This document shows positions 55,147 through 62,382 of a stretch of 64,000 nt of DNA, piece after piece. The first letter of the stretch is position 1. The number at the start of each line of letters is the position of its first letter. Both the position numbers and the translations under genes were made by a program. The notes beneath the pieces were generated by a model that was given only the letters and a program-made list of their open reading frames with translations, had not been told where the DNA came from and did not search any database. Source of the DNA: Pseudomonas sp. P5_109 (GTDB lineage: Bacteria; Pseudomonadota; Gammaproteobacteria; Pseudomonadales; Pseudomonadaceae); the NCBI RefSeq assembly GCF_034009455.1, contig NZ_CP125380.1, forward strand, positions 3,733,501-3,797,500, given 5' to 3'.

Positions 55147-55986
55147 TCAGTAAGCCTTGCCCGTCTTGTAGAAGTTCTCGAAGCAGAAGTTGGTCGCGTC
55201 GATGTAGCCTTCGGCGCCACCGCAGTCGAAACGCTTGCCCTTGAACTTGTAGGCAATCACGCAACCGTCCTGCGCCTGTTTCATCAGGGCATCAGTGATC
55301 TGGATCTCTCCGCCTTTGCCTGGCTCGGTTTGTTCGATCAGGCTGAAGATGTCCGGCGTCATGATGTAACGACCGATGATCGCCAGGTTCGACGGGGCAT
55401 CTTCCGGCTTTGGCTTCTCGACCATGTTGCGCACGCGGTACAGGTCGTCACCAATCAGGTCGCCAGCAATCACACCGTATTTGCTGGTTTCTTGCGGGTC
55501 GACTTCCATGATCGCGACGATGGTGCAGCGATACTGCTTGTACAGCTTGACCATCTGCTTGAGGACGCCGTCACCTTCCAGGTTGACGCACAGGTCATCC
55601 GCCAACACCACGGCGAACGGCTCGTCGCCGATCAGCGGACGACCGGTCAGGATCGCGTGGCCCAGACCTTTCATTTCAGTCTGGCGGGTGTAGGAGAACG
55701 AGCACTCGTCCAGCAGGCGGCGGATGCCGACCAGGTATTTTTCCTTGTCGGTGCCCTTGATCTGGTTTTCCAGCTCGTAGCTGATGTCGAAGTGGTCTTC
55801 CAGGGCGCGCTTGCCGCGACCGGTAACGATGGAGATTTCGTTCAAGCCGGCATCCAGTGCTTCTTCGACGCCGTACTGGATCAGTGGCTTGTTCACCACC
55901 GGCAGCATTTCTTTGGGCATGGCTTTAGTCGCTGGCAGGAAGCGAGTACCGTAACCGGCTGCTGGGAACAAGCATTTCTTGATCAT
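55147..55986 (-). CDS. galU: UTP-glucose-1-phosphate uridylyltransferase
   Basis: 279 residues, makes UDP-glucose for LPS core and exopolysaccharides. Nucleotide-binding signature [45 protein letters not shown] and the active-site [11 protein letters not shown] segment. Length and gor-galU adjacency match other Pseudomonas. Start ATG 55986. Confidence 0.97.
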   Translation of the reverse strand: MIKKCLFPAAGYGTRFLPATKAMPKEMLPVVNKPLIQYGVEEALDAGLNEISIVTGRGKRALEDHFDISYELENQIKGTDKEKYLVGIRRLLDECSFSYTRQTEMKGLGHAILTGRPLIGDEPFAVVLADDLCVNLEGDGVLKQMVKLYKQYRCTIVAIMEVDPQETSKYGVIAGDLIGDDLYRVRNMVEKPKPEDAPSNLAIIGRYIMTPDIFSLIEQTEPGKGGEIQITDALMKQAQDGCVIAYKFKGKRFDCGGAEGYIDATNFCFENFYKTGKAY

Positions 55987-56275
55987 ATAAGTCCTTGAAA
56001 GGGCTGTGTGTACGAGTTTCGGCGCAGTCTAATCAGGCGGCGTGCACCTTACAATGCCCCGCGCTGGCTAACCGATGTCAACATAGAGAAATATTCTTGC
56101 CGATAGTTCCCTGCGGACGTGCACAGGTCACTTCGCAACCTATTATGCATAGCAGAAACCTGCGTAATTGCACGGTTTTCACTGATCCGCAGCGACCTGC
56201 CCTACGCCCATTGGCACCCGTTGCGTGCGTTTGCCGGTATCATGGCGCGATTGAACCAGACAACGAGGCAAATAG
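55987..56275. other. Intergenic region upstream of galU and the 62-residue gene
   Basis: 289 bases between divergent genes. I see no gene or repeat. The stretch 56080-56175 is AT-richer and could hold both promoters. Confidence 0.4.
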
Positions 56276-56464
56276 ATGTCGGAAGCAAAAAGCGTCAACG
56301 GATTCCTGATCAACAAGCTGAAAGACGGTCAATGGTGGGTGGCCAGTGTCGGCGGTGAAAACATCGCCGGACCTTTCCCTTCCGAAGCCCTGGCAATCGA
56401 GGTGGCTTCGGTGCTGGAGCTGGAGCACCCGGAACCGAAGCGACGCGGCAAGGACAAGAACTGA
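56276..56464 (+). CDS. Small conserved-looking protein, 62 residues
   Basis: ATG with GAGG 9 nt upstream and a rho-independent terminator after the stop, so a real gene. The sequence (FLINKLKDGQWWVASVGGEN, IAGPFPSEALAIEVASVLEL) looks like a small beta-alpha domain with a basic KRRGKDKN tail. I do not recognise a function. Confidence 0.75.
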   Translation: MSEAKSVNGFLINKLKDGQWWVASVGGENIAGPFPSEALAIEVASVLELEHPEPKRRGKDKN

Positions 56465-56478
56465 TCGACGTCCGATGC

Positions 56479-56511
56479 GAAAAGCCCTGCCATTGCGCAG
56501 GGCTTTTTTTC
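56479..56511 (+). terminator. Rho-independent terminator
   Basis: AGCCCTGC-CATTGC-GCAGGGCT followed by seven T, 18 nt after the 62-residue gene. Stem is the same 8 bp as the MvaU terminator at 47.5 kb. Confidence 0.92.
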
Positions 56512-56542
56512 ACTGGTCTGGATTCAACTCGGACCCGGCCCT

Positions 56543-56642
56543 TGTAGGAGCTGGCTTGCCAGCGATGGTCGTTAACGATAACGCGCATGACCTGGATAAA
56601 CGCGGCGCACTGGAGTCCATCGCCAGCAAGCCGGCTCCTACA
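56543..56642. repeat. REPIN unit, second array, copy 1
   Basis: Same 100-bp unit as at 9.55 kb (TGTAGGAGCTGGCTTGCCAG ... GCCGGCTCCTACA; core GTCGTTAACGATAACGCG and GGATAAACGCGGCG). Confidence 0.88.
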
Positions 56643-56691
56643 GTTTGGCGTTCACATCATTTCCACTCGGACGCGGTCCCTTGTAGGAGCT

Positions 56692-56815
56692 GGCTTGCCA
56701 GCGATGATCGTTAACGATAACGCGTGCAAACGGATAAACGCGGCGCACTTGAGCCCATCGCCGGCAAGCCGGCTCCTACAGGGATTGCGTTATCGGTGTT
56801 TCCCGGGATCGCGTG
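56692..56815. repeat. REPIN unit, second array, copy 2 with tail
   Basis: Second unit, preceded by the spacer TTTGGCGTTCACATCATTTC that also separates units 1 and 2 of the 9.3-kb array, and followed by the CCCGGGATCGCGTGAAGAA tail. Confidence 0.88.
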
Positions 56816-56919
56816 AAGAAGCTTTTTTGTGAATGACGAAAAGAAGTGGCCTTTGGCTATAACCTTTTCAATCCGGCGCTGTCTGAGCCTTAGCCCACTA
56901 TCCTGACGACGACCACGCC

Positions 56920-57201
56920 ATGAAAAAATTTTTGCCCCTGATCGCAATATTGGCCCTGAGTGGCTGCGCAACGTCGGAAGAAACCTACCTGGGCAACGGA
57001 GAGCACGGCCTGTCGATTGATTGCTCCGGGGAAGCCAATTCCTGGGCTGCGTGCTACGAGAAGGCTGAAGCGTCCTGTGCAGGCACCGGCTACAAGATTG
57101 TCGGTACCGATGGCACACCCTCGCTCAAGCAGAGCGAAAAGACCCTCGGCGCCGATGTCGGCAACTACAAGAGCCGCAACGTCGTGGTGATGTGCAAATA
57201 A
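56920..57201 (+). CDS. Small lipoprotein, 93 residues
   Basis: Signal peptide with lipobox LSGC (Cys16). The mature part has four further Cys (IDCSGEANSWAACYEKAEAS, SCAGTGY, VMCK), likely two disulfides, and a short repeatless beta-rich pattern. Periplasmic or outer-membrane anchored. Function unknown. It is convergent with the next gene. Confidence 0.85.
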   Translation: MKKFLPLIAILALSGCATSEETYLGNGEHGLSIDCSGEANSWAACYEKAEASCAGTGYKIVGTDGTPSLKQSEKTLGADVGNYKSRNVVVMCK

Positions 57202-57212
57202 GGCGCCGCGCC

Positions 57213-57443
57213 CTAAATATGGATTTCGGCGAATTTGATTCCAAGCGCGCGCACGGTATCGATCAGGTCATCAAGACGACTGAAGGACTCGACTTCATCA
57301 TTGTCATCCACCAGGAAATAGCTGCGCCCGGCGCTCTTCTTGAAGAACACGATCCATTCCCCCCGCTCCGCCGGATTCTGAATCACATGGGTGGCAGAGA
57401 TTAACCCCTCTGCATGGCGTTCCCGGACCTGCTCACGCTTCAT
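57213..57443 (-). CDS. Small protein of unknown function, 76 residues
   Basis: ATG 57443 with TGGAG 8 nt upstream. No signal peptide; sequence includes ATHVIQNPAERGEWIVFFKK, GRSYFLVDDND and a C-terminal helix FSRLDDLIDTVRALGIKFAE, suggesting a small cytoplasmic alpha/beta domain. Not recognised with confidence. Confidence 0.72.
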   Translation of the reverse strand: MKREQVRERHAEGLISATHVIQNPAERGEWIVFFKKSAGRSYFLVDDNDEVESFSRLDDLIDTVRALGIKFAEIHI

Positions 57444-57465
57444 ATTCGACTCCAGAAATAACAAT

Positions 57466-57490
57466 GCCGCCAAAGCCTGGCTTTGGCGGC
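57466..57490 (-). terminator. Hairpin downstream of the 118-residue lipoprotein gene
   Basis: Nearly perfect palindrome GCCGCCAAAGCC / GGCTTTGGCGGC with a one-base centre, 25 nt after the minus-strand stop at 57516. T content of the tail is moderate. Confidence 0.65.
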
Positions 57491-57515
57491 ATCGGTGCTG
57501 ATTGTCGATAGTTTA

Positions 57516-57872
57516 TCAGCCGGAAATGCACTCGGTGGCAGCCTTCTGTACATCCTTTGGACGCACCGGGACATTGGACATGCTCTCGTGCAACTTGATG
57601 CTGCTGCCGCCCGAGCGCTCTTCAATGTCGAATACGGCAGACGGCCCCGAGGAGTACTTGAGCGGTACGATCACACGCAAGCCCTCCTTGTGCGGCTCGA
57701 TTTGCAAGGCGCCGCGACTGTCAGCCAGTTTTTCGCTGAGGCATTGTGCGTATTCATGGGGTTTCTTGCCAGAAATCACGCTCATGGTCGGCAGCGTCTC
57801 ATTGATATCAGAGACGTTCGCACAACCACTCACCAACACCGCCAGGGAAAGAATCGACAAACCCCACTTCAT
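57516..57872 (-). CDS. Lipoprotein of unknown function, 118 residues
   Basis: ATG 57872 preceded by GGAGG 8 nt upstream. Signal peptide with lipobox VSGC (Cys17). The mature part has two Cys (YAQCLSEKL, ATECISG) at both ends, likely paired, and a Pseudomonas-style small lipoprotein layout. Function unknown. It is the last gene before an AT-rich divergent promoter region (57930-58073). Confidence 0.82.
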   Translation of the reverse strand: MKWGLSILSLAVLVSGCANVSDINETLPTMSVISGKKPHEYAQCLSEKLADSRGALQIEPHKEGLRVIVPLKYSSGPSAVFDIEERSGGSSIKLHESMSNVPVRPKDVQKAATECISG

Positions 57873-58073
57873 ACAAAACCTCCGATAAAGAGGCTCGGAC
57901 AACGCAGATGCGTTTTTTCTCCGAGACAAACTGCTTTATCGCTCATCAAACGTGAAATTAGCGTTTTTAATTGTCAAAGTGGCCGGATAATAAGGCCTTC
58001 GGGCTGATAAACTGCGCCAATCGCCCATGCTATCGTTTTGATTTTGTAGAAAAAGCCCTTCTGGAGGCGCCTC

Positions 58074-58376
58074 ATGAAATTTATCCATCAGCGCGAGCAC
58101 CTCAATGAGGACGACATTGTCGTCATTCAATGCTCCCAAATGTGCAACATCCGTTTAATGAACGACGCCAACTTCCGCAGCTTCAAGAATGGCGGTCGTC
58201 ACACCTATCACGGTGGAGCCTTCGACACCTTTCCGGCCCGCATCACCGCGCCGAGCACCGGTTTCTGGAACATCACCATCGACACCGTGAGTCACCGCGC
58301 GATCAGCGTGACACGCAAACCCACCCTGACTCACTCGATCAAAATCATTCGCCGTTCCAGCACGAAACTGAGCTGA
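58074..58376 (+). CDS. DUF1883 domain protein
   Basis: 100 residues with the DUF1883 pattern MKFIHQREHLNEDDIVVIQC ... NVRLMNDANFRSF-type segment ... STGFWNITIDTV. CTGGAGG about 8 nt before the ATG. Cytoplasmic; DUF1883 function is not established, though the domain has been found fused to TIR domains in other bacteria. A 55-residue frame follows 31 nt later on the same strand. Confidence 0.88.
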   Translation: MKFIHQREHLNEDDIVVIQCSQMCNIRLMNDANFRSFKNGGRHTYHGGAFDTFPARITAPSTGFWNITIDTVSHRAISVTRKPTLTHSIKIIRRSSTKLS

Positions 58377-58407
58377 TCAACGAAACACAAGACAGGCAGA
58401 TACTACC

Positions 58408-58575
58408 GTGGCCCAAACGACCAAGTACGTCATCAAATACAAACTCAACGGTGAGCGCCGCTTCGAGTTTGCCCAGCTTGAAAAGGGTACCGCAGAAGAA
58501 GCCAAAGCGGCGCTGGATGCCATTCATGGACAAGACGACGTCATCAGCGACATCAGCGTCAGCAAAGCGCTGTAA
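58408..58575 (+). CDS. Small protein, 55 residues, GTG start
   Basis: Frame beginning GTG GCC CAA at 58408: a lysine-rich N-terminus (AQTTKYVIKYKLNGERRFEF) followed by a helix (GTAEEAKAALDAIH) and a short C-terminal strand (DVISDISVSKAL). Codon use is like the neighbours and the frame ends in a clean TAA. The RBS is weak. Probably co-transcribed with the DUF1883 gene. Function unknown. Confidence 0.7.
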   Translation: MAQTTKYVIKYKLNGERRFEFAQLEKGTAEEAKAALDAIHGQDDVISDISVSKAL

Positions 58576-58692
58576 CGCGATCCGGAGCGACAATGGACGT
58601 CGGCTCCCACTCGCAATTCGACCGCAAGCAGCGGAGTGCCTGCGTCATCCTTGCCGTCCAGACTGGCCACCTCAACAACAAGAGGCCCGGCA

Positions 58693-59397
58693 ATGAGCGA
58701 ACACTATCTGGACAGGCTGGACTGGCCCCTGCTGGAACAGCAACTTGATCAGGACGGTTACGCCGTCATCCCGGCACTGCTGAGCCACAAGGCTTGCGGG
58801 CAAATCAGCGCCTTGTACCCCCAAACCGAGCCTTTTCGCTCGCACGTGGTGATGGCTCGCCACGGGTTTGGCCGGGGCGAGTACAAGTATTTCAGCTACC
58901 CTTTGCCGGAACTCGTGGCCCGTTTGCGCAGCGCACTCTACCCACGACTGGTGCCCATCGCCAATCGCTGGCATGAGCAGATGGGTTTGCCGGGGCGCTT
59001 TCCCGAATCTCATCCGGCCTTCCTCGAACGCTGCCATGCCGCCGGTCAGAACCGTCCGACGCCGTTGTTGCTGCAATATGGTGCGCAGGACTACAACTGC
59101 CTGCATCAGGATCTGTACGGTGAGCACGTTTTCCCACTGCAGGTGGCGATTTTGCTTTCAGACCCCGAGCAAGATTTCACCGGCGGTGAATTTGTCATGA
59201 CCGAACAGCGTCCGCGCATGCAGTCACGCCCGATGGTCATCGGCCTGAACAAAGGTGACGGGCTGATCTTTGCCGTCAACCAGCGGCCGGTCAAAGGGAC
59301 TCGTGGTTACTACCGCGTGACCCTGCGTCACGGCGTGAGTCGCCTGCACGGCGGCAAACGGCATACCCTTGGAATCATCTTTCACGATGCGTCATGA
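58693..59397 (+). CDS. 2OG-Fe(II) oxygenase (prolyl-hydroxylase-like, COG3826 type)
   Basis: 234 residues. A double-stranded beta-helix dioxygenase: His138-x-Asp140 (CLHQDLYGEH) and distal His213 (LRHGVSRLHGG) bind iron, Arg223 can hold 2-oxoglutarate, and TGGEF precedes the second sheet. Start ATG 58693. Its stop lies 4 nt before the likely alkB ATG, so the two are one operon with ada following. Annotated elsewhere as a proline hydroxylase, but its linkage to alkB and ada suggests a role in alkylation damage (inference). Confidence 0.88.
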   Translation: MSEHYLDRLDWPLLEQQLDQDGYAVIPALLSHKACGQISALYPQTEPFRSHVVMARHGFGRGEYKYFSYPLPELVARLRSALYPRLVPIANRWHEQMGLPGRFPESHPAFLERCHAAGQNRPTPLLLQYGAQDYNCLHQDLYGEHVFPLQVAILLSDPEQDFTGGEFVMTEQRPRMQSRPMVIGLNKGDGLIFAVNQRPVKGTRGYYRVTLRHGVSRLHGGKRHTLGIIFHDAS

Positions 59398-59401
59398 CCC
59401 C

Positions 59402-60067
59402 ATGAATCCGCTGACTTTCGATCTGTTTACCGATGCAGAACCCGCGCAACAGCCCAGGCGCGAGCAGATCGGCGAACAGTCCTACGTACTCAGAGGCTTT
59501 GCCCTGCCCTGGCTGGAGCGCTTGCTGCCCGCCCTGGAAGAAGTGCTGGCGGCCGCGCCGTTTCGGCAGATGGTCACGCCCGGCGGCTTTACCATGTCGG
59601 TCGCCTTGAGCAGTTGTGGCACACTCGGCTGGACCACCGACCGCAGCGGTTATCAGTACACCCGCCACGATCCGCAGACCGGCCGGCCCTGGCCGATGAT
59701 GCCCGAAGTGTTTTTGCAGCTGGCGCAAGCGGCGGCGCAGGCAGCAGGCTTCAGCGATTTTGCGCCTGACGCCTGCCTGATCAACCGCTACATTCCCGGG
59801 GCAAAAATGTCATTGCATCAGGACAAGGACGAACATTCCTACGCAGCGCCCATCGTTTCGGTCTCGCTGGGGTTGCCGGCGATGTTCCTGTTTGGCGGCT
59901 TTGCGCGCAGCGACAAAAGCCAGCGCGTTCCCCTGCTGCATGGCGACATCGTGGTCTGGGGTGGCGTGGATCGCCTGCGTTATCACGGCGTGTTGCCGAT
60001 CAAGGACGGGCATCACCCGAAACTCGGCGAGCAGCGCATCAACTTCACCTTCCGTACCGCTGGGTAA
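59402..60067 (+). CDS. alkB: DNA oxidative demethylase AlkB
   Basis: 221 residues from the ATG at 59402; an ATG five codons earlier overlaps the upstream gene. Fe(II)/2OG enzyme that removes methyl groups from 1-methyladenine and 3-methylcytosine. Iron ligands His139, Asp141 (SLHQDKDEH) and His195 (RYHGVLP); Arg212 and Arg218 (QRINFTFR) contact 2-oxoglutarate and substrate; NRYIPGAKM is the family motif. Ada follows 87 nt downstream, as in the adaptive-response operon of other bacteria. Confidence 0.96.
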   Translation: MNPLTFDLFTDAEPAQQPRREQIGEQSYVLRGFALPWLERLLPALEEVLAAAPFRQMVTPGGFTMSVALSSCGTLGWTTDRSGYQYTRHDPQTGRPWPMMPEVFLQLAQAAAQAAGFSDFAPDACLINRYIPGAKMSLHQDKDEHSYAAPIVSVSLGLPAMFLFGGFARSDKSQRVPLLHGDIVVWGGVDRLRYHGVLPIKDGHHPKLGEQRINFTFRTAG

Positions 60068-60154
60068 AGATTGCGAATTTGACCGCAAGCGCCGGAGTGT
60101 GTGGCAATTGCCCCATGGTTAATGTGCAGGCACCCCCTCAATGGACGTGACGCC

Positions 60155-61219
60155 ATGACAACCCAATCGACCAAGATCACCATCGAAAACGATCCGCGCT
60201 GGGCCGCCGTGGTCGCCCGCGACCCCAAGGCTGACGGGCAGTTTGTCTATGCCGTGAAGACCACCGGCATCTACTGCAACCCCAGCAGCCTCGCGCGCCT
60301 GCCCAAACCACAGAATGTCGAATTCTTCGACAGCGCCGAACAGGCCCGGGCCGCGGGCTATCGTCCGAGCAAGCGCGCGGCAAAGGATCAGAGCGAAATC
60401 GCCGCGCAGCATGCCGCCACCGTGGCCGCTGCCTGCCGCCAGATCGAAAGCGCCGAAACGCTGCCCACCCTGGGCGAATTGGCCGAGGCGGCGGGACTGA
60501 GCAGCTTTCACTTCCATCGCGTGTTCAAAGCCGTCACCGGCCTGACACCCAAGGGCTACGCCGATGCCCATCGCTCACGCAAGGTGCGCGAGCGCCTGGC
60601 AGACGGCGGCTCGGTGACCGATGCCCTGTATGACGCCGGCTTCAACTCCAATAGCCGATTTTATGAAGCGGCAGACCAACTGCTCGGGATGAAGCCCGGG
60701 GATTACCGCGCCGCCGGTCAAAACAACGACATTCGATTTGCCATTGGCCAGTGCTCGCTGGGCGCGATCCTGGTGGCGCAGAGCGAGCGCGGAGTTTGCG
60801 CGATCCTGCTGGGCGATGATCCGCACCAACTGGTTTGTGATCTGCAAGACAAGTTCCGGCGCGCCAACTTGATTGGTGCCGATCATGAATTTGAGCAATT
60901 GATTGCCAGGGTCGTCGGCTTTATCGAGGCGCCGGCGATTGGCCTGGACCTGCCATTGGACGTGCGCGGTACCGCTTTTCAGGAAAGGGTCTGGCAAGCG
61001 CTGCGGGAGATTCCGGTCGGCAGCACGGCAAGCTACGCCGATGTCGCCCTGCGCATCGGTTCGCCCAAAGCCGTTCGCGCCGTGGCTCAAGCCTGCGGCG
61101 CGAACAGCCTGGCCGTGGCGATCCCGTGCCATCGCGTGGTGCGCAGCGATGGCAATCTGTCGGGCTATCGCTGGGGTGTCGAGCGCAAGCGCCAGTTGCT
61201 GGAGCGTGAGTCGACGTAA
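60155..61219 (+). CDS. ada: Ada-type regulator/O6-methylguanine-DNA methyltransferase with degenerate zinc site
   Basis: 354 residues from the ATG at 60155. N-terminal Ada domain (about 10-85), AraC-type HTH (about 105-185; GLSSFHFHRVFKAVTGLTPK), and C-terminal methyltransferase with acceptor Cys325 in AIPCHRVV. In E. coli Ada four Cys bind zinc (38, 42, 69, 72). Here only Cys41 (GIYCNPSS) remains; the others read Ser45, Ser72 and Ala75 (YRPSKRA). So methylphosphotriester sensing through a zinc-activated Cys is probably lost or altered, while O6-methylguanine repair should work. Last gene of the alkB operon. Confidence 0.93.
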   Translation: MTTQSTKITIENDPRWAAVVARDPKADGQFVYAVKTTGIYCNPSSLARLPKPQNVEFFDSAEQARAAGYRPSKRAAKDQSEIAAQHAATVAAACRQIESAETLPTLGELAEAAGLSSFHFHRVFKAVTGLTPKGYADAHRSRKVRERLADGGSVTDALYDAGFNSNSRFYEAADQLLGMKPGDYRAAGQNNDIRFAIGQCSLGAILVAQSERGVCAILLGDDPHQLVCDLQDKFRRANLIGADHEFEQLIARVVGFIEAPAIGLDLPLDVRGTAFQERVWQALREIPVGSTASYADVALRIGSPKAVRAVAQACGANSLAVAIPCHRVVRSDGNLSGYRWGVERKRQLLEREST

Positions 61220-62203
61220 TCAGCGATTCACATCCACCACCACGCGCCCGCGCAATTGCCCGGCCAGCAAGCGCGGCGCGGCATCGATGGCTTCGCTCAA
61301 GCCGATTTCATGGCTGATCAGCGGCAACAGATTGAAGTCCAGGTCCGTGGTCAGGCGATTCCAGGCTTGCACCCGCTTGGCTTTGGGTTGGGTCACGCTG
61401 TTGATGCCGGCCAGGGTCACGCCGCGCAAGATGAACGGCGCAACGGAAGCCGGAAAGTCCATGCCCTGGGCCAGACCGCAGGCCGCGACGGTGCCGTTGG
61501 CCTTGGTGCTGGCGCACGCATTGGCCAGGGTGTGGCTGCCGACCGAATCGATGACGGCCGCCCAGCGTTCCTTGGCCAACGGCTTGCCTGGCTCGGACAA
61601 GGTGGCGCGATCGATGATTTCGCCAGCCCCCAGCTGCTTCAGGTAATCGTGCTCCGAGGTCCGGCCGGTGGAGGCAACCACCCGGTAGCCGAGCTTGCTG
61701 AGCAACGCGATGGCGAAACTGCCGACGCCACCGTTGGCGCCGGTGACCAGGATTTCGCCCTGCCCGGGCGTCACGCCATTGTGCTCAAGGGCCAGGATGC
61801 ACAGCATGGCCGTATAACCCGCCGTACCGATGGCCATCGACTGGGCCGCGGTAAAAGCCTTGGGCAGTGGAATCAGCCAGTCGCCATTGAGGCGAGCCTT
61901 CTGGGCCAATCCTCCCCAATGCCCTTCGCCCACGCCCCAGCCATTGAGCAGGACGGCGTCACCGACCGTGTAGTCCGGATGCCCGCTGGCCTCGACGACC
62001 CCGGCCAGGTCGATGCCCGGCACCATCGGAAATTTGCGCACCACCGGGCTGCTGCCGGTGATCGCCAGGCCATCCTTGAAGTTCAGCGTGCTGTAGGCAA
62101 CACGCACCGTGACATCGCCCTCGGGTAACTGATCGTCCTCGATCTCTTGCAGTGTGGCCCGATAACCGCTGTCGTCTTTGTCGATCAAAATACCTTTGAA
62201 CAT
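61220..62203 (-). CDS. acuI: Zinc-free medium-chain reductase, YhdH/AcuI (acrylyl-CoA reductase) type
   Basis: 327 residues. The signature pattern YSTLNFKDGLAI, PMVPGIDLAGVV and VTGANGGVGSFAIALLSKLG (NADPH site), with the insert GWGVGEGHWGG, is that of YhdH/AcuI quinone-oxidoreductase-like enzymes, which reduce acrylyl-CoA. No zinc-ligand Cys/His set. The stop codon abuts the ada stop (convergent). Substrate in this organism is inferred. Confidence 0.92.
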   Translation of the reverse strand: MFKGILIDKDDSGYRATLQEIEDDQLPEGDVTVRVAYSTLNFKDGLAITGSSPVVRKFPMVPGIDLAGVVEASGHPDYTVGDAVLLNGWGVGEGHWGGLAQKARLNGDWLIPLPKAFTAAQSMAIGTAGYTAMLCILALEHNGVTPGQGEILVTGANGGVGSFAIALLSKLGYRVVASTGRTSEHDYLKQLGAGEIIDRATLSEPGKPLAKERWAAVIDSVGSHTLANACASTKANGTVAACGLAQGMDFPASVAPFILRGVTLAGINSVTQPKAKRVQAWNRLTTDLDFNLLPLISHEIGLSEAIDAAPRLLAGQLRGRVVVDVNR

Positions 62204-62382
62204 TACGGCCTCTCAATGGAATCAGTCTGGTGGTGGTGCAAATGAAATAACACATGGCAACCGATTGCCGTACCCGACTTTAAGCCAATCCGGCAGACCG
62301 CCGGGCGTTTTCATTGACGGCGGCTATGCTTTTTCGCAACCTTGAAATGCCGCAAGAACCTGTCTTGTCGATGGAGCTGACA

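Larger units (their letters stand above)
56465..56919. other. Gene-free stretch with second tandem REPIN array
   Basis: 455 bases holding the terminator above, two REPIN units (56543-56642 and 56692-56780), the conserved tail (to about 56815) and the promoter region of the next lipoprotein gene. No supportable gene. Confidence 0.8.

Noticed and set aside
53709-55244. 511-codon plus-strand frame opposite gor
   Set aside because: Antisense shadow of a well-recognised glutathione reductase; no RBS or family motif.
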